From the NCBI RefSeq assembly GCF_000495815.1, contig NZ_AWGE01000017.1:1-64000 (forward strand): DNA of 64,000 nucleotides. The letters run 5' to 3'. The notes beneath the pieces are model-generated. The model was not told the DNA's origin. It worked only from the letters and a program-made list of their open reading frames with translations, and ran no database searches. Of this stretch, positions 7,834-15,981 are shown in pieces. This DNA is from Asticcacaulis sp. AC466 (GTDB taxonomy: Bacteria > Pseudomonadota > Alphaproteobacteria > Caulobacterales > Caulobacteraceae). Made by a program: the position numbers and the translations under genes. Within the stretch, counting starts at the first letter, position 1; each line of letters begins with the position of its first letter.

Positions 7834-8198
7834 TAGGCGCCTTCGGGTGCGTGGCAGACGGCTTCAATATTGTGGCCGTCCGGATCCAGGACGAAGGCGC
7901 CGTAATAGTTGGGATGGTAATGCGCCCGGATCCCTGGCGGGCCATTGTCACGGCCCCCGGCGGCCATGGCGGCGGCGTAGAAAGCGTCAACTGCCGCACG
8001 GTTTGGCGCTTTTACGGCGATGTGGATGTGGTCGGTCGGCTTGCCGTCGGTCAGCCAGACCTCGGGCTTGTTGACGCCGTAGCCGCTGCCCCACGGACCA
8101 TCCATGACCAGCGTGTAACCCAGTGGCGCAAAGGCCGCCGTATAGAAGGATTTACTGTTTTCGCGATTGGAAACCAGGATGCCCATATGATCGATCAT
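7833..8198 (-). CDS. VOC (glyoxalase/bleomycin-resistance) family protein
   Basis: A 121-residue single vicinal-oxygen-chelate domain. It starts [19 protein letters not shown], the usual first strand carrying a metal-ligand histidine, and ends [17 protein letters not shown], the usual last motif. The substrate cannot be read from sequence; relatives include lactoylglutathione-lyase-like enzymes and uncharacterised dioxygenase-fold proteins. It sits between modA (7-nt gap) and modB (1-nt overlap), so it is made together with the molybdate transporter. That is an unusual place for this family, and a link to molybdate is not established. Confidence 0.88.
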   Translation of the reverse strand: MIDHMGILVSNRENSKSFYTAAFAPLGYTLVMDGPWGSGYGVNKPEVWLTDGKPTDHIHIAVKAPNRAAVDAFYAAAMAAGGRDNGPPGIRAHYHPNYYGAFVLDPDGHNIEAVCHAPEGA

Positions 8199-8205
8199 TG
8201 GAGTC

Positions 8206-8997
8206 TCACTTTACGTCGTAGCCGTAGGATTTGATGATATTGAGGCCGGCTGGCGATTTCAGGAAGGCCAGATATGCGCGGGCATCGGGATTTTCGTGGA
8301 GCAGGATGGCCTGTTGCTCGATCGCCGGGTAGTCCCTGATCGGCACGACCCAGCGGGAGCCCTTATGTGACTTATGAATTTGCGAGAGGGCAACGAAACC
8401 CATCTCCGCGGAGCCGGTATCGATGAAGCTGAATGCCTGGGCGATGGACGCGCCCTTGACGATCTTGGGCGCCAGGACGTCGTACAGGCCGCGCTTGCGC
8501 AAGTAGTCGACCGCTGCCGCGCCATAGGGGGCGGAGACGGGATCGGCGATCGCCAGATGCTGGAAATTGCCCTGGGCCAGAACCTTGCCGGCGGGGTCTA
8601 TCAGGGCGGGATTGGCGCTCCACAAAACCAGCTTGCCATAGGCGTAGGTGAACCGCGTGCCCTTGATCCCCAGGCCGCTGTCTTCCAGCTTGAATGGACG
8701 CTCGGCGTCGGCGCTCAACATGACGTCGAACGGCGCGCCCTGCTGGATTTGGCTATAGAAGGCGCCCGACGCCCCGAACGTCATGATGACATGCGTACCG
8801 GTCTTCTTCTCGAAGGCTTGCGCAATATCCTTGGCGGGTTCGGTAAAGTTGGCGGCGACCGCCACTTGGATGTCCTTGGCCAGCGCGAGCGCGGGAAAGA
8901 CCAGGGCGATGGCGGCTATGCCCGCGAGGACCGCGCGCCGCAGGCGCGACGGTTTGGAATAGGCCTCTCTGGAGGCGTGTCTCAGGGCATGTGTCAT
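8206..8997 (-). CDS. modA: Molybdate-binding periplasmic protein ModA
   Basis: A 263-residue solute-binding protein that captures molybdate (and usually tungstate) in the periplasm for ModBC. A basic N-region and hydrophobic core ending in ALALA give a Sec signal peptide of about 40 residues. The mature part begins KDIQVAVAANFTEPAKDIA and carries TFGASGAFYSQIQQGAPFDVMLSAD, the usual oxyanion-binding segment. The ATG at 8997 was preferred over one at 9039 because a GAGGGG Shine-Dalgarno stands before it and the upstream codons fall in a perfect hairpin. That hairpin (9008-9047) touches the ribosome-binding site. Confidence 0.92.
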   Translation of the reverse strand: MTHALRHASREAYSKPSRLRRAVLAGIAAIALVFPALALAKDIQVAVAANFTEPAKDIAQAFEKKTGTHVIMTFGASGAFYSQIQQGAPFDVMLSADAERPFKLEDSGLGIKGTRFTYAYGKLVLWSANPALIDPAGKVLAQGNFQHLAIADPVSAPYGAAAVDYLRKRGLYDVLAPKIVKGASIAQAFSFIDTGSAEMGFVALSQIHKSHKGSRWVVPIRDYPAIEQQAILLHENPDARAYLAFLKSPAGLNIIKSYGYDVK

Positions 8998-9007
8998 GGC
9001 TTGTCCC

Positions 9008-9047
9008 CTCACCGGATGCGGTGACTTTAGCCACCGCATCCGGTGAG
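9008..9047 (-). promoter_or_regulatory. Perfect 16-bp hairpin between porin and modA
   Basis: Arms 9008-9023 (CTCACCGGATGCGGTG) and 9032-9047 pair perfectly around an 8-nt loop. It begins 12 nt after the porin stop. The 3' arm on the transcript ends in GAG, which is part of the modA Shine-Dalgarno GAGGGG. No run of U follows, so it is a poor intrinsic terminator. A processing or stability hairpin that sets porin:modA ratios, or a translation block for modA, would fit better. Confidence 0.6.
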
Positions 9048-9058
9048 AGCAAGCCGGA

Positions 9059-10564
9059 TCAGTAGTTGAACTGGCTGCGGACGGCGAAGGCGGTGTATTC
9101 CTGGCCGATTTGCGCGCCGGCGCCGTTGAGGCGGTCGATTTTGACGGATTGCCCTTCGAAAACGAAACGGATTGCCGGATTAAGCTGCCAGTTCAGGCCA
9201 AGCGTGGCGATGTCCTGCTGGCCGCCGCGCACCCGGTCGGCCACTACGGTCGACAGATCGTGATAGTCGAGATCGATCGTGGAATATCGTCCGACCAGTT
9301 CGAAAGCGCCCCAATGCCCGCCCTTGGGGTCGAAATTGTGTGCCGGCGTGATGCCGTCGAAGGCGGCTGTCTGGGTATTGTACTTGCGGGTTTCGCCGCT
9401 CAGGACCCATCCGCCTTCGACGTACCAGCCCGAGAATTTCGGATCGGTTACCCCGGCGGCCGGGGCCAAACGCTTGATGTCGAACTGGAAGGCTTCGGAA
9501 GACAGATAGACCGTCTTATACTGCCAGGCCAGTTCGATACCTGTTGCCCGAGCCGAGTCGGCATTTATAGCGCCGGTGTCTATCAGGCGGGTGCCGTCGA
9601 CACGCAACTCTGGCCGGTCACGCAATTGTACCGGCCGGCGGACAGCAGAGGCAGCACCGGTATCGGCCGGATTTATAATGGCCGAATAGTTGAGGCCGAC
9701 ATGGACCAGTGCGCTCTTGCTCTTGTACGGTGTGCCGGCAATGCGGGCAGCGACGCCCAGTTGTTCGTCGTTATTGACGACGTTAAAGCCGGTGGCGGCA
9801 GTGTTCAGCGCTGAGACCGTGTTGCCGGTAAGCGCTACGGAATAGAGCCAGCGATCATAGGCATTCCAGACCGCCACCCCCATTCGCGTGTCGCCACCGG
9901 CGACATTGCGGGCGATTTCAGCCGATGCGGCGCGTTCCAGGAATGGCGAGGCGTTCGCAGATCCGGCATCGGCCAGGCCGGACGAAGGGGCAAATTCGCC
10001 CACGCGCACCTTGGCGTTCTTGTAGCCGGAATATTGGATCCACGCTTCATGGATGCGGCCGACGTCTTCGGCTCCGGCGCCACCGAAGTCGAACACCATA
10101 TTGTAGTCGAAATCCTTGAACAGCTTGCCATTCATCCCAAGTCGGGCGCGACGGAAATTGGTGCCGCTGTTTAGATCGCGCGCCGTGACGGCGGCGGGCA
10201 GGTTTTTGTCCTGGCTGTAGGTGGCGGCATCCCCCTGGATGATGCCGTGGAAGGCGATGGTGAAAGCGCCATCGGAAGACGCTATGCTGGGCGTGCCATT
10301 CTTGAAGGTAACGGCGGTCGTGGACGCTGGGGCGGCGGCAACGGCGGGGCTCGGCTTGGGGGCGGCGGGCGGGGCGCTATTGGGCGCATTGTACTGGGCG
10401 GCAACTTGCGCCTTCAGTTGATTCAGCTGGGATTGCTGGGCATCGATTTGCGCCTGCATAGCGTCCATCTTGGCCTGGACATCGGGCGGGACTTGCTGGG
10501 CGAGGGCGGGGACGGCGAATATGAGGGCCGCCAAGCTGGCGGTGGTGACGGTTAGGGTACGCAT
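9059..10564 (-). CDS. Outer-membrane porin, OprO/OprP (phosphate-selective) family
   Basis: A 501-residue exported protein. The signal peptide ends at ALAQ, followed by a heptad-like segment (VQAKMDAMQAQIDAQQSQ) likely to form a trimeric coiled coil, then an Ala/Pro linker. The rest alternates polar and non-polar residues as in a beta-barrel and carries FRRARLGMNGKLFKDFDYN, the motif of the OprO/OprP family. It ends in ...RSQFNY with a C-terminal aromatic residue, as barrel proteins do. OprP relatives admit oxyanions; here the gene heads an operon with the molybdate transporter, 61 bp before modA, which suggests an outer-membrane route for molybdate or a similar anion. That substrate is inference. 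Confidence 0.87.
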   Translation of the reverse strand: MRTLTVTTASLAALIFAVPALAQQVPPDVQAKMDAMQAQIDAQQSQLNQLKAQVAAQYNAPNSAPPAAPKPSPAVAAAPASTTAVTFKNGTPSIASSDGAFTIAFHGIIQGDAATYSQDKNLPAAVTARDLNSGTNFRRARLGMNGKLFKDFDYNMVFDFGGAGAEDVGRIHEAWIQYSGYKNAKVRVGEFAPSSGLADAGSANASPFLERAASAEIARNVAGGDTRMGVAVWNAYDRWLYSVALTGNTVSALNTAATGFNVVNNDEQLGVAARIAGTPYKSKSALVHVGLNYSAIINPADTGAASAVRRPVQLRDRPELRVDGTRLIDTGAINADSARATGIELAWQYKTVYLSSEAFQFDIKRLAPAAGVTDPKFSGWYVEGGWVLSGETRKYNTQTAAFDGITPAHNFDPKGGHWGAFELVGRYSTIDLDYHDLSTVVADRVRGGQQDIATLGLNWQLNPAIRFVFEGQSVKIDRLNGAGAQIGQEYTAFAVRSQFNY

Positions 10565-10865
10565 GAACAGCTCCTGTTAGGGTGATGCCACAATAGGTTG
10601 ATTTGGTTAATTACGTCCTTAAATTGGGAGAGCGGCGTTATGCGCTGAGGGGGCAGATTTGAATGCGGTTGAAAGTGCCCATTAAGTCATTTTATTTATT
10701 AAGAAAATTTCTGCGCCATGTGCGACATTATGTGGGCATGTAAGTACAATTTTGCGACTGGGAGCGCGATAGGCCCTGGTGCAGGTCTTGGGAAGACGGC
10801 GGTTAAAGACTGGCCATGGCGGCGAAAACGGGCTAAATCGCGACGCTCAAACGAAGGAGCCTGGC
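10565..10865. other. Intergenic region between porin and bolA
   Basis: This 301-bp gap separates divergent genes and must hold both promoters. The left part is AT-rich, including TTAATTACGTCCTTAA, close to but one base longer than the CtrA full site TTAA-N7-TTAA. I see no convincing gene, riboswitch or RNA in it. The bolA ribosome-binding site AAGGAG lies at its right end. Confidence 0.6.
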
Positions 10866-11099
10866 ATGGCCGTAGCGCAAAGTGATCTTCAAGCTCGTAT
10901 AGAGGCGGCGTTTCCGGGGGCGGAGGTGATTATTACGGATCTGGCCGGTGACGGCGATCATTACAAGGCACGCATTGTTTCGGACGCCTTCAACGGCCTG
11001 CCGCGCGTGCGTCAGCATCAGATGGTCAACAAGGCGCTGGCCGACCTGCTTAGCGGCCCGTTGCACGCTTTGGCGCTGGAAACCGTCGCCAAAGGCTGA
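10866..11099 (+). CDS. BolA/IbaG family protein
   Basis: A 77-residue BolA-like protein. The family partners monothiol glutaredoxins in handling [2Fe-2S] clusters and affects envelope and iron homeostasis. The fold signature is present: DLQARIEAAFPGAEVIITDL, then GDHYKARIVSDAFNGLPRVR and HQMVNKALADLL, where the invariant histidine and RVxxHQ region form the cluster-binding surface. An ideal AAGGAG stands 7 nt before the ATG at 10866, so the longer open frame from 10779 is not used. It is convergent with the Lrp-type regulator, 4 bp apart. Confidence 0.92.
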   Translation: MAVAQSDLQARIEAAFPGAEVIITDLAGDGDHYKARIVSDAFNGLPRVRQHQMVNKALADLLSGPLHALALETVAKG

Positions 11100-11103
11100 G
11101 GCC

Positions 11104-11583
11104 TTACAAGGACGGTGACGGATCCCGCTTGAGGCGACGCAGGCAAAAGGTCGAGCGGGCATGGCGGATGCCCGGGAATTTCAGCAAGCGCTTACGCAGG
11201 AAGCCTTCGTAGTCTTCTGTATCTTCCACCGCGGCGATGATAACGTAGTCGTATTCACCGGTGGTCAGGTACGCATCGGTAACCTCTGGCAACTGAGCCA
11301 GGTGGCGCGAGAAATTCTCAATCTTTTCATCGTCATGCATGTCGAGATTGACTTCGACGATGACCGATAGTGGCCGGCCGATCTTTTCCGGCGACAGCAG
11401 GGCGACATAACCCGCAATCACGCCCGATTCCTCCAGCCGCTTTATGCGCGACCAGCACGGCGTCTGAGACAGACCGACCTTGTCGGCCACTTCCTGCGTC
11501 GTCAGGTGGGCATCTTCGCGCAGGAGACGCAATATCTTGCGGTCGATTTCATCCAGTGACTGGACGTCTTTAGTACTCTTCAT
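11104..11583 (-). CDS. Lrp/AsnC family transcriptional regulator
   Basis: A 159-residue feast/famine regulator. The N-terminal winged helix contains LDEIDRKILRLLREDAHLTTQEVADKVGLSQ with the recognition helix SQTPCWSRIKRLEESG. The C-terminal RAM ligand-binding domain follows, with YLTTGEYDYVIIAAV and FPGIRHARSTFCLRRLK. Such proteins form dimers or octamers and sense amino acids. It is divergent from the branched-chain amino acid dehydrogenase and the valine catabolic cluster across a 556-bp gap, so local control of that cluster in response to valine or leucine is likely but inferred. Confidence 0.92.
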   Translation of the reverse strand: MKSTKDVQSLDEIDRKILRLLREDAHLTTQEVADKVGLSQTPCWSRIKRLEESGVIAGYVALLSPEKIGRPLSVIVEVNLDMHDDEKIENFSRHLAQLPEVTDAYLTTGEYDYVIIAAVEDTEDYEGFLRKRLLKFPGIRHARSTFCLRRLKRDPSPSL

Positions 11584-12139
11584 GTCGTCTTTTTGCCCTG
11601 CAGCAAATTTTTATTCCGCGTTTGGCAATTATCGCAGAAAATTTCACCTGATACCAGTCTCTTGTGGTGGCAGTTAAGAAGCACTTTCTGACGGCCCTGG
11701 TTTAGGGTCCGTTCTAACGATCCGGCGCTGCCCCGGCAGCGCAAATGATCGACGACGATAAGACAGGGAAAACGTAATGCGCGCTGACATGACAGTGACG
11801 GACGCATACGCGCCGGACATGTGCCGGCAAACGCTCGACAGGAGAGGCGCAATGTTCGGATGCCGAGAGTCTCCGCTCGGTATCCGAGGCGGGCGCTCTG
11901 TTCGCAGGGAAGCGGATTTCAATCGCGCAGGCGCCCCCACGGGTGCTGCTATTGCGGGAACCAGCGTGCTACGCGGCGCGCTGGACCTCGCCTTTTCCTC
12001 TGATCTTATCGTTTCCCCCATACGCGGCTTCGACCGCGTGCGACCGATCCTGCCGCAGAGCCGGGACGGTTTTCTTCCGCCAATGCCACACCCGTAACGC
12101 CTAAAAGACCTGCCTAAGAGTGTAAGAAAGATCAGATCC
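11584..12139. other. Long divergent intergenic region (Lrp side / valine cluster side)
   Basis: This stretch has no recognisable gene despite open frames on both strands, as expected at high GC. The best candidate is an 82-codon plus-strand frame from the ATG at 11851, which has AGGAGAGG before it and ends at the TAA at 12097-12099. Its translation is Arg/Gly/Pro-rich and resembles no family I know. A small palindrome (CGCTGCCCCGGCAGCG) lies near 11732-11742. I could not match the region to a known riboswitch. Lrp-type operators may be here but are too degenerate to place by eye. Confidence 0.5.
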
Positions 12140-13213
12140 ATGTTTGACCATCCCGACTATGACGGCCACGAAAAAGTACTGATGGTGGAAGACGCCGCTT
12201 CCGGGCTGAAAGCCATCATCGCCGTCCATTCCACGGCCTTGGGCGCCGCCGCCGGCGGGTGCCGCCTGTGGCGCTATGAATCGGGTGTCAGTGCCCTGGG
12301 AGACGCCCTGCGCCTATCGCGCGGCATGAGCTACAAGAACGCCATGGCGAACCTGCCTATGGGCGGTGGCAAGGCGGTCATTCTTGGGCCAGTCCCGGCC
12401 GACCGGCGCGAAGCCGTGCTTGAGGCCTTCGGGCGGGCCGTTGAAAGCCTGGATGGTCAATATATCACCGCCGAGGATGTCGGCGTATCCGTTGCCGACA
12501 TGAAGGTGGTCTCGCGCACGACCGGATACGTGTCGGGTCTTGACGCCGCCGTCGGCAAATCGGGCGGCGATCCGTCCCCCTTTACGGCGCGGGGCGTTCG
12601 TGTCGGTATCGAGGCTGCCGTGAAAGCTCGGCTGGGGCGGTCGGATCTGGCGGGCCTGACGGTTGCCGTCCAGGGCTTGGGCCATGTCGGCACCTATCTG
12701 TGCGAAGAACTGTTCAATCTGGGCGCCAAGCTGACGGTTGCCGATATTAATCCCGACCGTGTCGAGGAGGTCTGCGCCCGCTTTGCCGCCGAAAGTGTCA
12801 GTGTCAACGACATACTGCTTCAGCCCGTAGATGTGGTGGCGCCCTGTGCGCTGGGCGGCGCCATAACCGAAGACGTGGCCAGCCGTCTTCAGGCCCGCGT
12901 CGTTGCCGGCGCAGCGAATAATCAGCTCCTGACGCCCGGCGCAGGTATCATTCTTGGCGATCGTGGCATTCTCTATGCGCCGGACTATGTCATAAACGCC
13001 GGCGGCATCATCATGGTGGCCGGGGAAATTTCGGGCAATAATGATGAGGCCGATATTCTGGCGCAGGTGGACGCCATTGGCCCGCGCCTGGCCGACATCT
13101 TTGCGCGGGCGAAAACCGAAAATGTGATCACAAATCTGGTTGCCGATTCGATGGCGAAGGATAAGATTGCCTCAGCGGGCCGGGCCAAGGCGCGTCACGC
13201 CGAAGCGGCGTAA
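12140..13213 (+). CDS. Leucine/valine dehydrogenase (Glu/Leu/Phe/Val dehydrogenase family)
   Basis: A 357-residue NAD-dependent amino acid dehydrogenase that converts branched-chain amino acids to 2-oxo acids and ammonia. LGAAAGGCRLWRY is the glycine-rich substrate site, MSYKNAMANLPMGGGKAVI holds the catalytic lysine, and AVQGLGHVGTYLCEEL is the Rossmann nucleotide-binding turn. AGAANNQL and NAGGIIMVAGEI are typical of the leucine/phenylalanine dehydrogenase branch. It heads the cluster for valine breakdown, supplying 2-oxoisovalerate. The next gene starts 68 bp on, beyond a hairpin. The exact preference among Leu, Val, Ile and Phe cannot be read from sequence. Confidence 0.9.
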   Translation: MFDHPDYDGHEKVLMVEDAASGLKAIIAVHSTALGAAAGGCRLWRYESGVSALGDALRLSRGMSYKNAMANLPMGGGKAVILGPVPADRREAVLEAFGRAVESLDGQYITAEDVGVSVADMKVVSRTTGYVSGLDAAVGKSGGDPSPFTARGVRVGIEAAVKARLGRSDLAGLTVAVQGLGHVGTYLCEELFNLGAKLTVADINPDRVEEVCARFAAESVSVNDILLQPVDVVAPCALGGAITEDVASRLQARVVAGAANNQLLTPGAGIILGDRGILYAPDYVINAGGIIMVAGEISGNNDEADILAQVDAIGPRLADIFARAKTENVITNLVADSMAKDKIASAGRAKARHAEAA

Positions 13214-13223
13214 TCCATGCCAG

Positions 13224-13252
13224 GCACCGTGCCGTGCTGATCGGCACGGTGC
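13224..13252 (+). terminator. Terminator-like hairpin after the amino acid dehydrogenase
   Basis: GCACCGTGCCG (13224-13234) pairs perfectly with CGGCACGGTGC (13242-13252) around TGCTGAT. Only a short TTAT follows, so termination is probably partial. It lies between the dehydrogenase stop and mmsA and may lower expression of the downstream genes or protect the upstream message. Confidence 0.6.
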
Positions 13253-13281
13253 TTATAACAGGCCTTAAACAGGACGATCCC

Positions 13282-14778
13282 ATGCGCGACATCCATCACC
13301 TCATCAACGGCAAAAGCGTAGCAGGGACGTCTGGCCGGTTCGGCGATGTCTACGATCCCAATACAGGTCAGGTTCAGGCGCGGGTCGCCCTGGCGACGGC
13401 GGCGGAAATCGACGATGCTGTCCGCAAGGCAGCTAAGGCCCAGTTGGGCTGGGCCGCCATGAACCCGCAACGCCGCGCCCGGGTTATGTTCGCTTTTAAG
13501 GCGCTGATCGAGCGGGACATGGAAGATCTGGCCCGCCTGTTGTCGAGCGAGCACGGCAAGGTGATTGCCGATTCGAAGGGCGATATTCAGCGCGGCCTCG
13601 AAGTGGTTGAATTCGCCTGCGGCATTCCGCATCTGCTGAAAGGCGACTATACGGACGGCGCGGGGCCGGGCATCGACGTCTATTCCATGCGTCAGCCGCT
13701 TGGGGTCGTGGCCGGTATCACCCCGTTTAACTTCCCCGCCATGATTCCGTTGTGGATGTCGGCCGTGGCCCTGGCCTGCGGCAATGCCTTTATCCTCAAG
13801 CCATCGGAAAAGGACCCCAGTGTTCCTGTGCGCCTGGGTGAATTGTTGATCGAAGCAGGCTTGCCCGAAGGGGTTTTTCAGGTCGTGCATGGCGACAAGG
13901 TGGCGGTGGACGCCCTGATTACGCATCCGGATATCAAGGCGGTCTCCTTTGTCGGCTCTTCCGACATCGCCCAATATATTTATGCCACCGGCGCGGCGCA
14001 CGGAAAGCGGGTCCAGGCCATGGGCGGCGCCAAGAACCACGGCATCATCATGCCCGACGCCGATCTCGACCAGGTCGTGAAGGATATTGTCGGTGCGGCC
14101 TACGGTTCGGCGGGCGAGCGCTGCATGGCCCTTCCGGTCGCGGTGCCGGTCGGCCGCAAGACGGCGGATGCATTCGTAGAGCGCATGATCGACGCTGCCC
14201 GCAACCTCAAGGTCGGTATCTCGACCGACACCGAGGCTCATTACGGCCCGGTTGTGTCGGCGGCGCATAAAGCCAAGGTCGAGGGGTATATCCAGATGGG
14301 CGTCGATGAGGGCGCATCGCTGAGGCTTGACGGGCGCGGTCTGACCTTACAGGGCCACGAAGGCGGCTTCTTCATCGGGCCGACCCTGTTCGACAATGTC
14401 ACCCCGGCCATGACCACCTATCAGGAAGAAATTTTCGGGCCAGTGCTTCAGATCGTCCGCGCCGAAACCCTGGAAGAGGCGGCGGCCCTGCCGTCCCAAC
14501 ATGCCTATGGCAACGGCGTCGCTATCTTCACGCGCAACGGCTTGGCCGCGCGCGAATTTGCGGCCAAGGTCAATGTCGGCATGGTCGGAATCAATGTGCC
14601 GATCCCGGTCCCCGTGGCCTATCACAGCTTTGGTGGCTGGAAGCGGTCGGCTTTCGGCGACATGAACCAGTATGGCGAAGACGGCGTACGTTTCTATACC
14701 AAGGTCAAGACGGTCACCCAGCGCTGGCCCGACGGTGACATTGGCGACCAGGCGTTTATTATTCCAACCATGACCTAG
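13282..14778 (+). CDS. mmsA: Methylmalonate-semialdehyde dehydrogenase (acylating)
   Basis: A 498-residue aldehyde dehydrogenase that turns methylmalonate semialdehyde into propionyl-CoA with NAD and CoA, at the end of valine catabolism; the same enzyme handles malonate semialdehyde. GITPFNFPAMIPLWM, FVGSSDIAQYIY and GSAGERCMALPVAVPVG (catalytic cysteine in ERCMA) identify the MmsA/IolA branch. The ATG at 13282 was chosen because MRDIHHLINGKSV is the family's usual start and AGGA precedes it. Propionyl-CoA made here feeds the prpBCD genes of this window. The length is normal. Confidence 0.95.
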   Translation: MRDIHHLINGKSVAGTSGRFGDVYDPNTGQVQARVALATAAEIDDAVRKAAKAQLGWAAMNPQRRARVMFAFKALIERDMEDLARLLSSEHGKVIADSKGDIQRGLEVVEFACGIPHLLKGDYTDGAGPGIDVYSMRQPLGVVAGITPFNFPAMIPLWMSAVALACGNAFILKPSEKDPSVPVRLGELLIEAGLPEGVFQVVHGDKVAVDALITHPDIKAVSFVGSSDIAQYIYATGAAHGKRVQAMGGAKNHGIIMPDADLDQVVKDIVGAAYGSAGERCMALPVAVPVGRKTADAFVERMIDAARNLKVGISTDTEAHYGPVVSAAHKAKVEGYIQMGVDEGASLRLDGRGLTLQGHEGGFFIGPTLFDNVTPAMTTYQEEIFGPVLQIVRAETLEEAAALPSQHAYGNGVAIFTRNGLAAREFAAKVNVGMVGINVPIPVPVAYHSFGGWKRSAFGDMNQYGEDGVRFYTKVKTVTQRWPDGDIGDQAFIIPTMT

Positions 14779-14855
14779 CTTAAGAATACACAGCCGTAAA
14801 CGGTGGCCGGACATCCGGACCAAACAAGACCGAGGCGGTAAGGACAGGGACGACG

Positions 14856-15980
14856 ATGCCATTGAATGACGACCAACGGATGATCCAGGCGGCGGCCCAG
14901 CGGTTTGCCTACGACCGGCTGCGGCCTTTTGCCGGAGACTGGGACGAGCAGAAGCACTTTCCCGTTAACGTAATGCGTGAGGCGGCGGCGCTTGGCTTTG
15001 CCGCCATCTATACCGGCGAAGCGCACGGCGGATCGGGGATGACGCGCCTCGACGCGGTGCTGATCTTTGAGCAACTGTCGCGCGGCTGCGTTGCCACCGC
15101 GGCCTTTCTGTCCATCCACAACATGTGCACCTGGATGATCGACAGTTTTGGCTCTGACGATTTGCGTGCCCGTTTTGTGCCGGAACTGGTCAGTATGGAG
15201 CGGATCGCCAGCTATTGCCTGACCGAACCGGGATCGGGGTCTGACGCCGCCGCCATGAAGACGCGTGCGGTCCGCGACGGCGACAGCTACGTCCTGACCG
15301 GCGCGAAGCAATTCATCTCGGGCGCGGGCGTCTCTGACCTCTATGTCGTGATGGCCAGAACGGATGAAACGATTTCGGCCTTCGTCGTCCCCAAGGACGC
15401 CGCTGGCCTGTCTTTCGGGGCCAATGAAAAGAAGATGGGCTGGAACGCCCAGCCGACCCGCCAGGTCATCTTTGATGCGGTCCGCATTCCGGCGGAAAAC
15501 CGCATCGGCGACGAAGGCGAGGGCTTCAGGTTCGCCATGAAGGGGTTGGATGGCGGCCGCCTGAACATCGCCGCCTGTTCGCTCGGTGGGGCGCAGGACG
15601 CCCTCGATCGGGCCAGCCAGTATGCGGCCGAGCGCAGCCAGTTCGGCAAACCGATCAACGAATTTCAGGTGACGCAATTCAAGCTGGCCGACATGGAGAC
15701 CGAACTTCAGGCCTCGCGCACCTTGTTGTACGAGGCGGCGGCGCACCTGGACGCCAAAACACCGGATGCGACCAAATGGTGCGCCATGGCCAAGCGGTTC
15801 GTGACCGACGCCGGATCGAAGATCGCCAATGACGCCTTACAGATCCACGGCGGCTACGGCTATCTGCACGATTACGGGGTCGAGCGGATCGTCCGCGACC
15901 TGCGTGTGCACCAGATTCTCGAAGGCACGAATGAGATTATGCGCGTGATCGTATCGCGCGCCATGACGAAAGGGCATTGA
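14856..15980 (+). CDS. Isobutyryl-CoA dehydrogenase (acyl-CoA dehydrogenase family)
   Basis: A 374-residue FAD enzyme oxidising isobutyryl-CoA to methacrylyl-CoA. YCLTEPGSGSDAAAMKT is the first acyl-CoA dehydrogenase signature, and QIHGGYGYLHDYGVERIVRD the second. The catalytic base is expected in QILEGTNEIMRV. The branched-chain substrate is inferred from position between mmsA and the hydroxyisobutyryl-CoA hydrolase gene, which starts 1 nt after this stop. It has normal length, with no sign of damage. Confidence 0.93.
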   Translation: MPLNDDQRMIQAAAQRFAYDRLRPFAGDWDEQKHFPVNVMREAAALGFAAIYTGEAHGGSGMTRLDAVLIFEQLSRGCVATAAFLSIHNMCTWMIDSFGSDDLRARFVPELVSMERIASYCLTEPGSGSDAAAMKTRAVRDGDSYVLTGAKQFISGAGVSDLYVVMARTDETISAFVVPKDAAGLSFGANEKKMGWNAQPTRQVIFDAVRIPAENRIGDEGEGFRFAMKGLDGGRLNIAACSLGGAQDALDRASQYAAERSQFGKPINEFQVTQFKLADMETELQASRTLLYEAAAHLDAKTPDATKWCAMAKRFVTDAGSKIANDALQIHGGYGYLHDYGVERIVRDLRVHQILEGTNEIMRVIVSRAMTKGH

Positions 15981-15981
15981 T

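Noticed and set aside
10601-10630. CtrA site before the porin gene (TTAATTACGTCCTTAA)
   Set aside because: The spacer is 8 rather than 7 bp, so it does not match the full-site consensus.
11674-12141. A 155-codon minus-strand frame in the intergenic region before the amino acid dehydrogenase
   Set aside because: Its Arg/Ser/Pro-rich translation and lack of a ribosome-binding site are typical of random frames at high GC.
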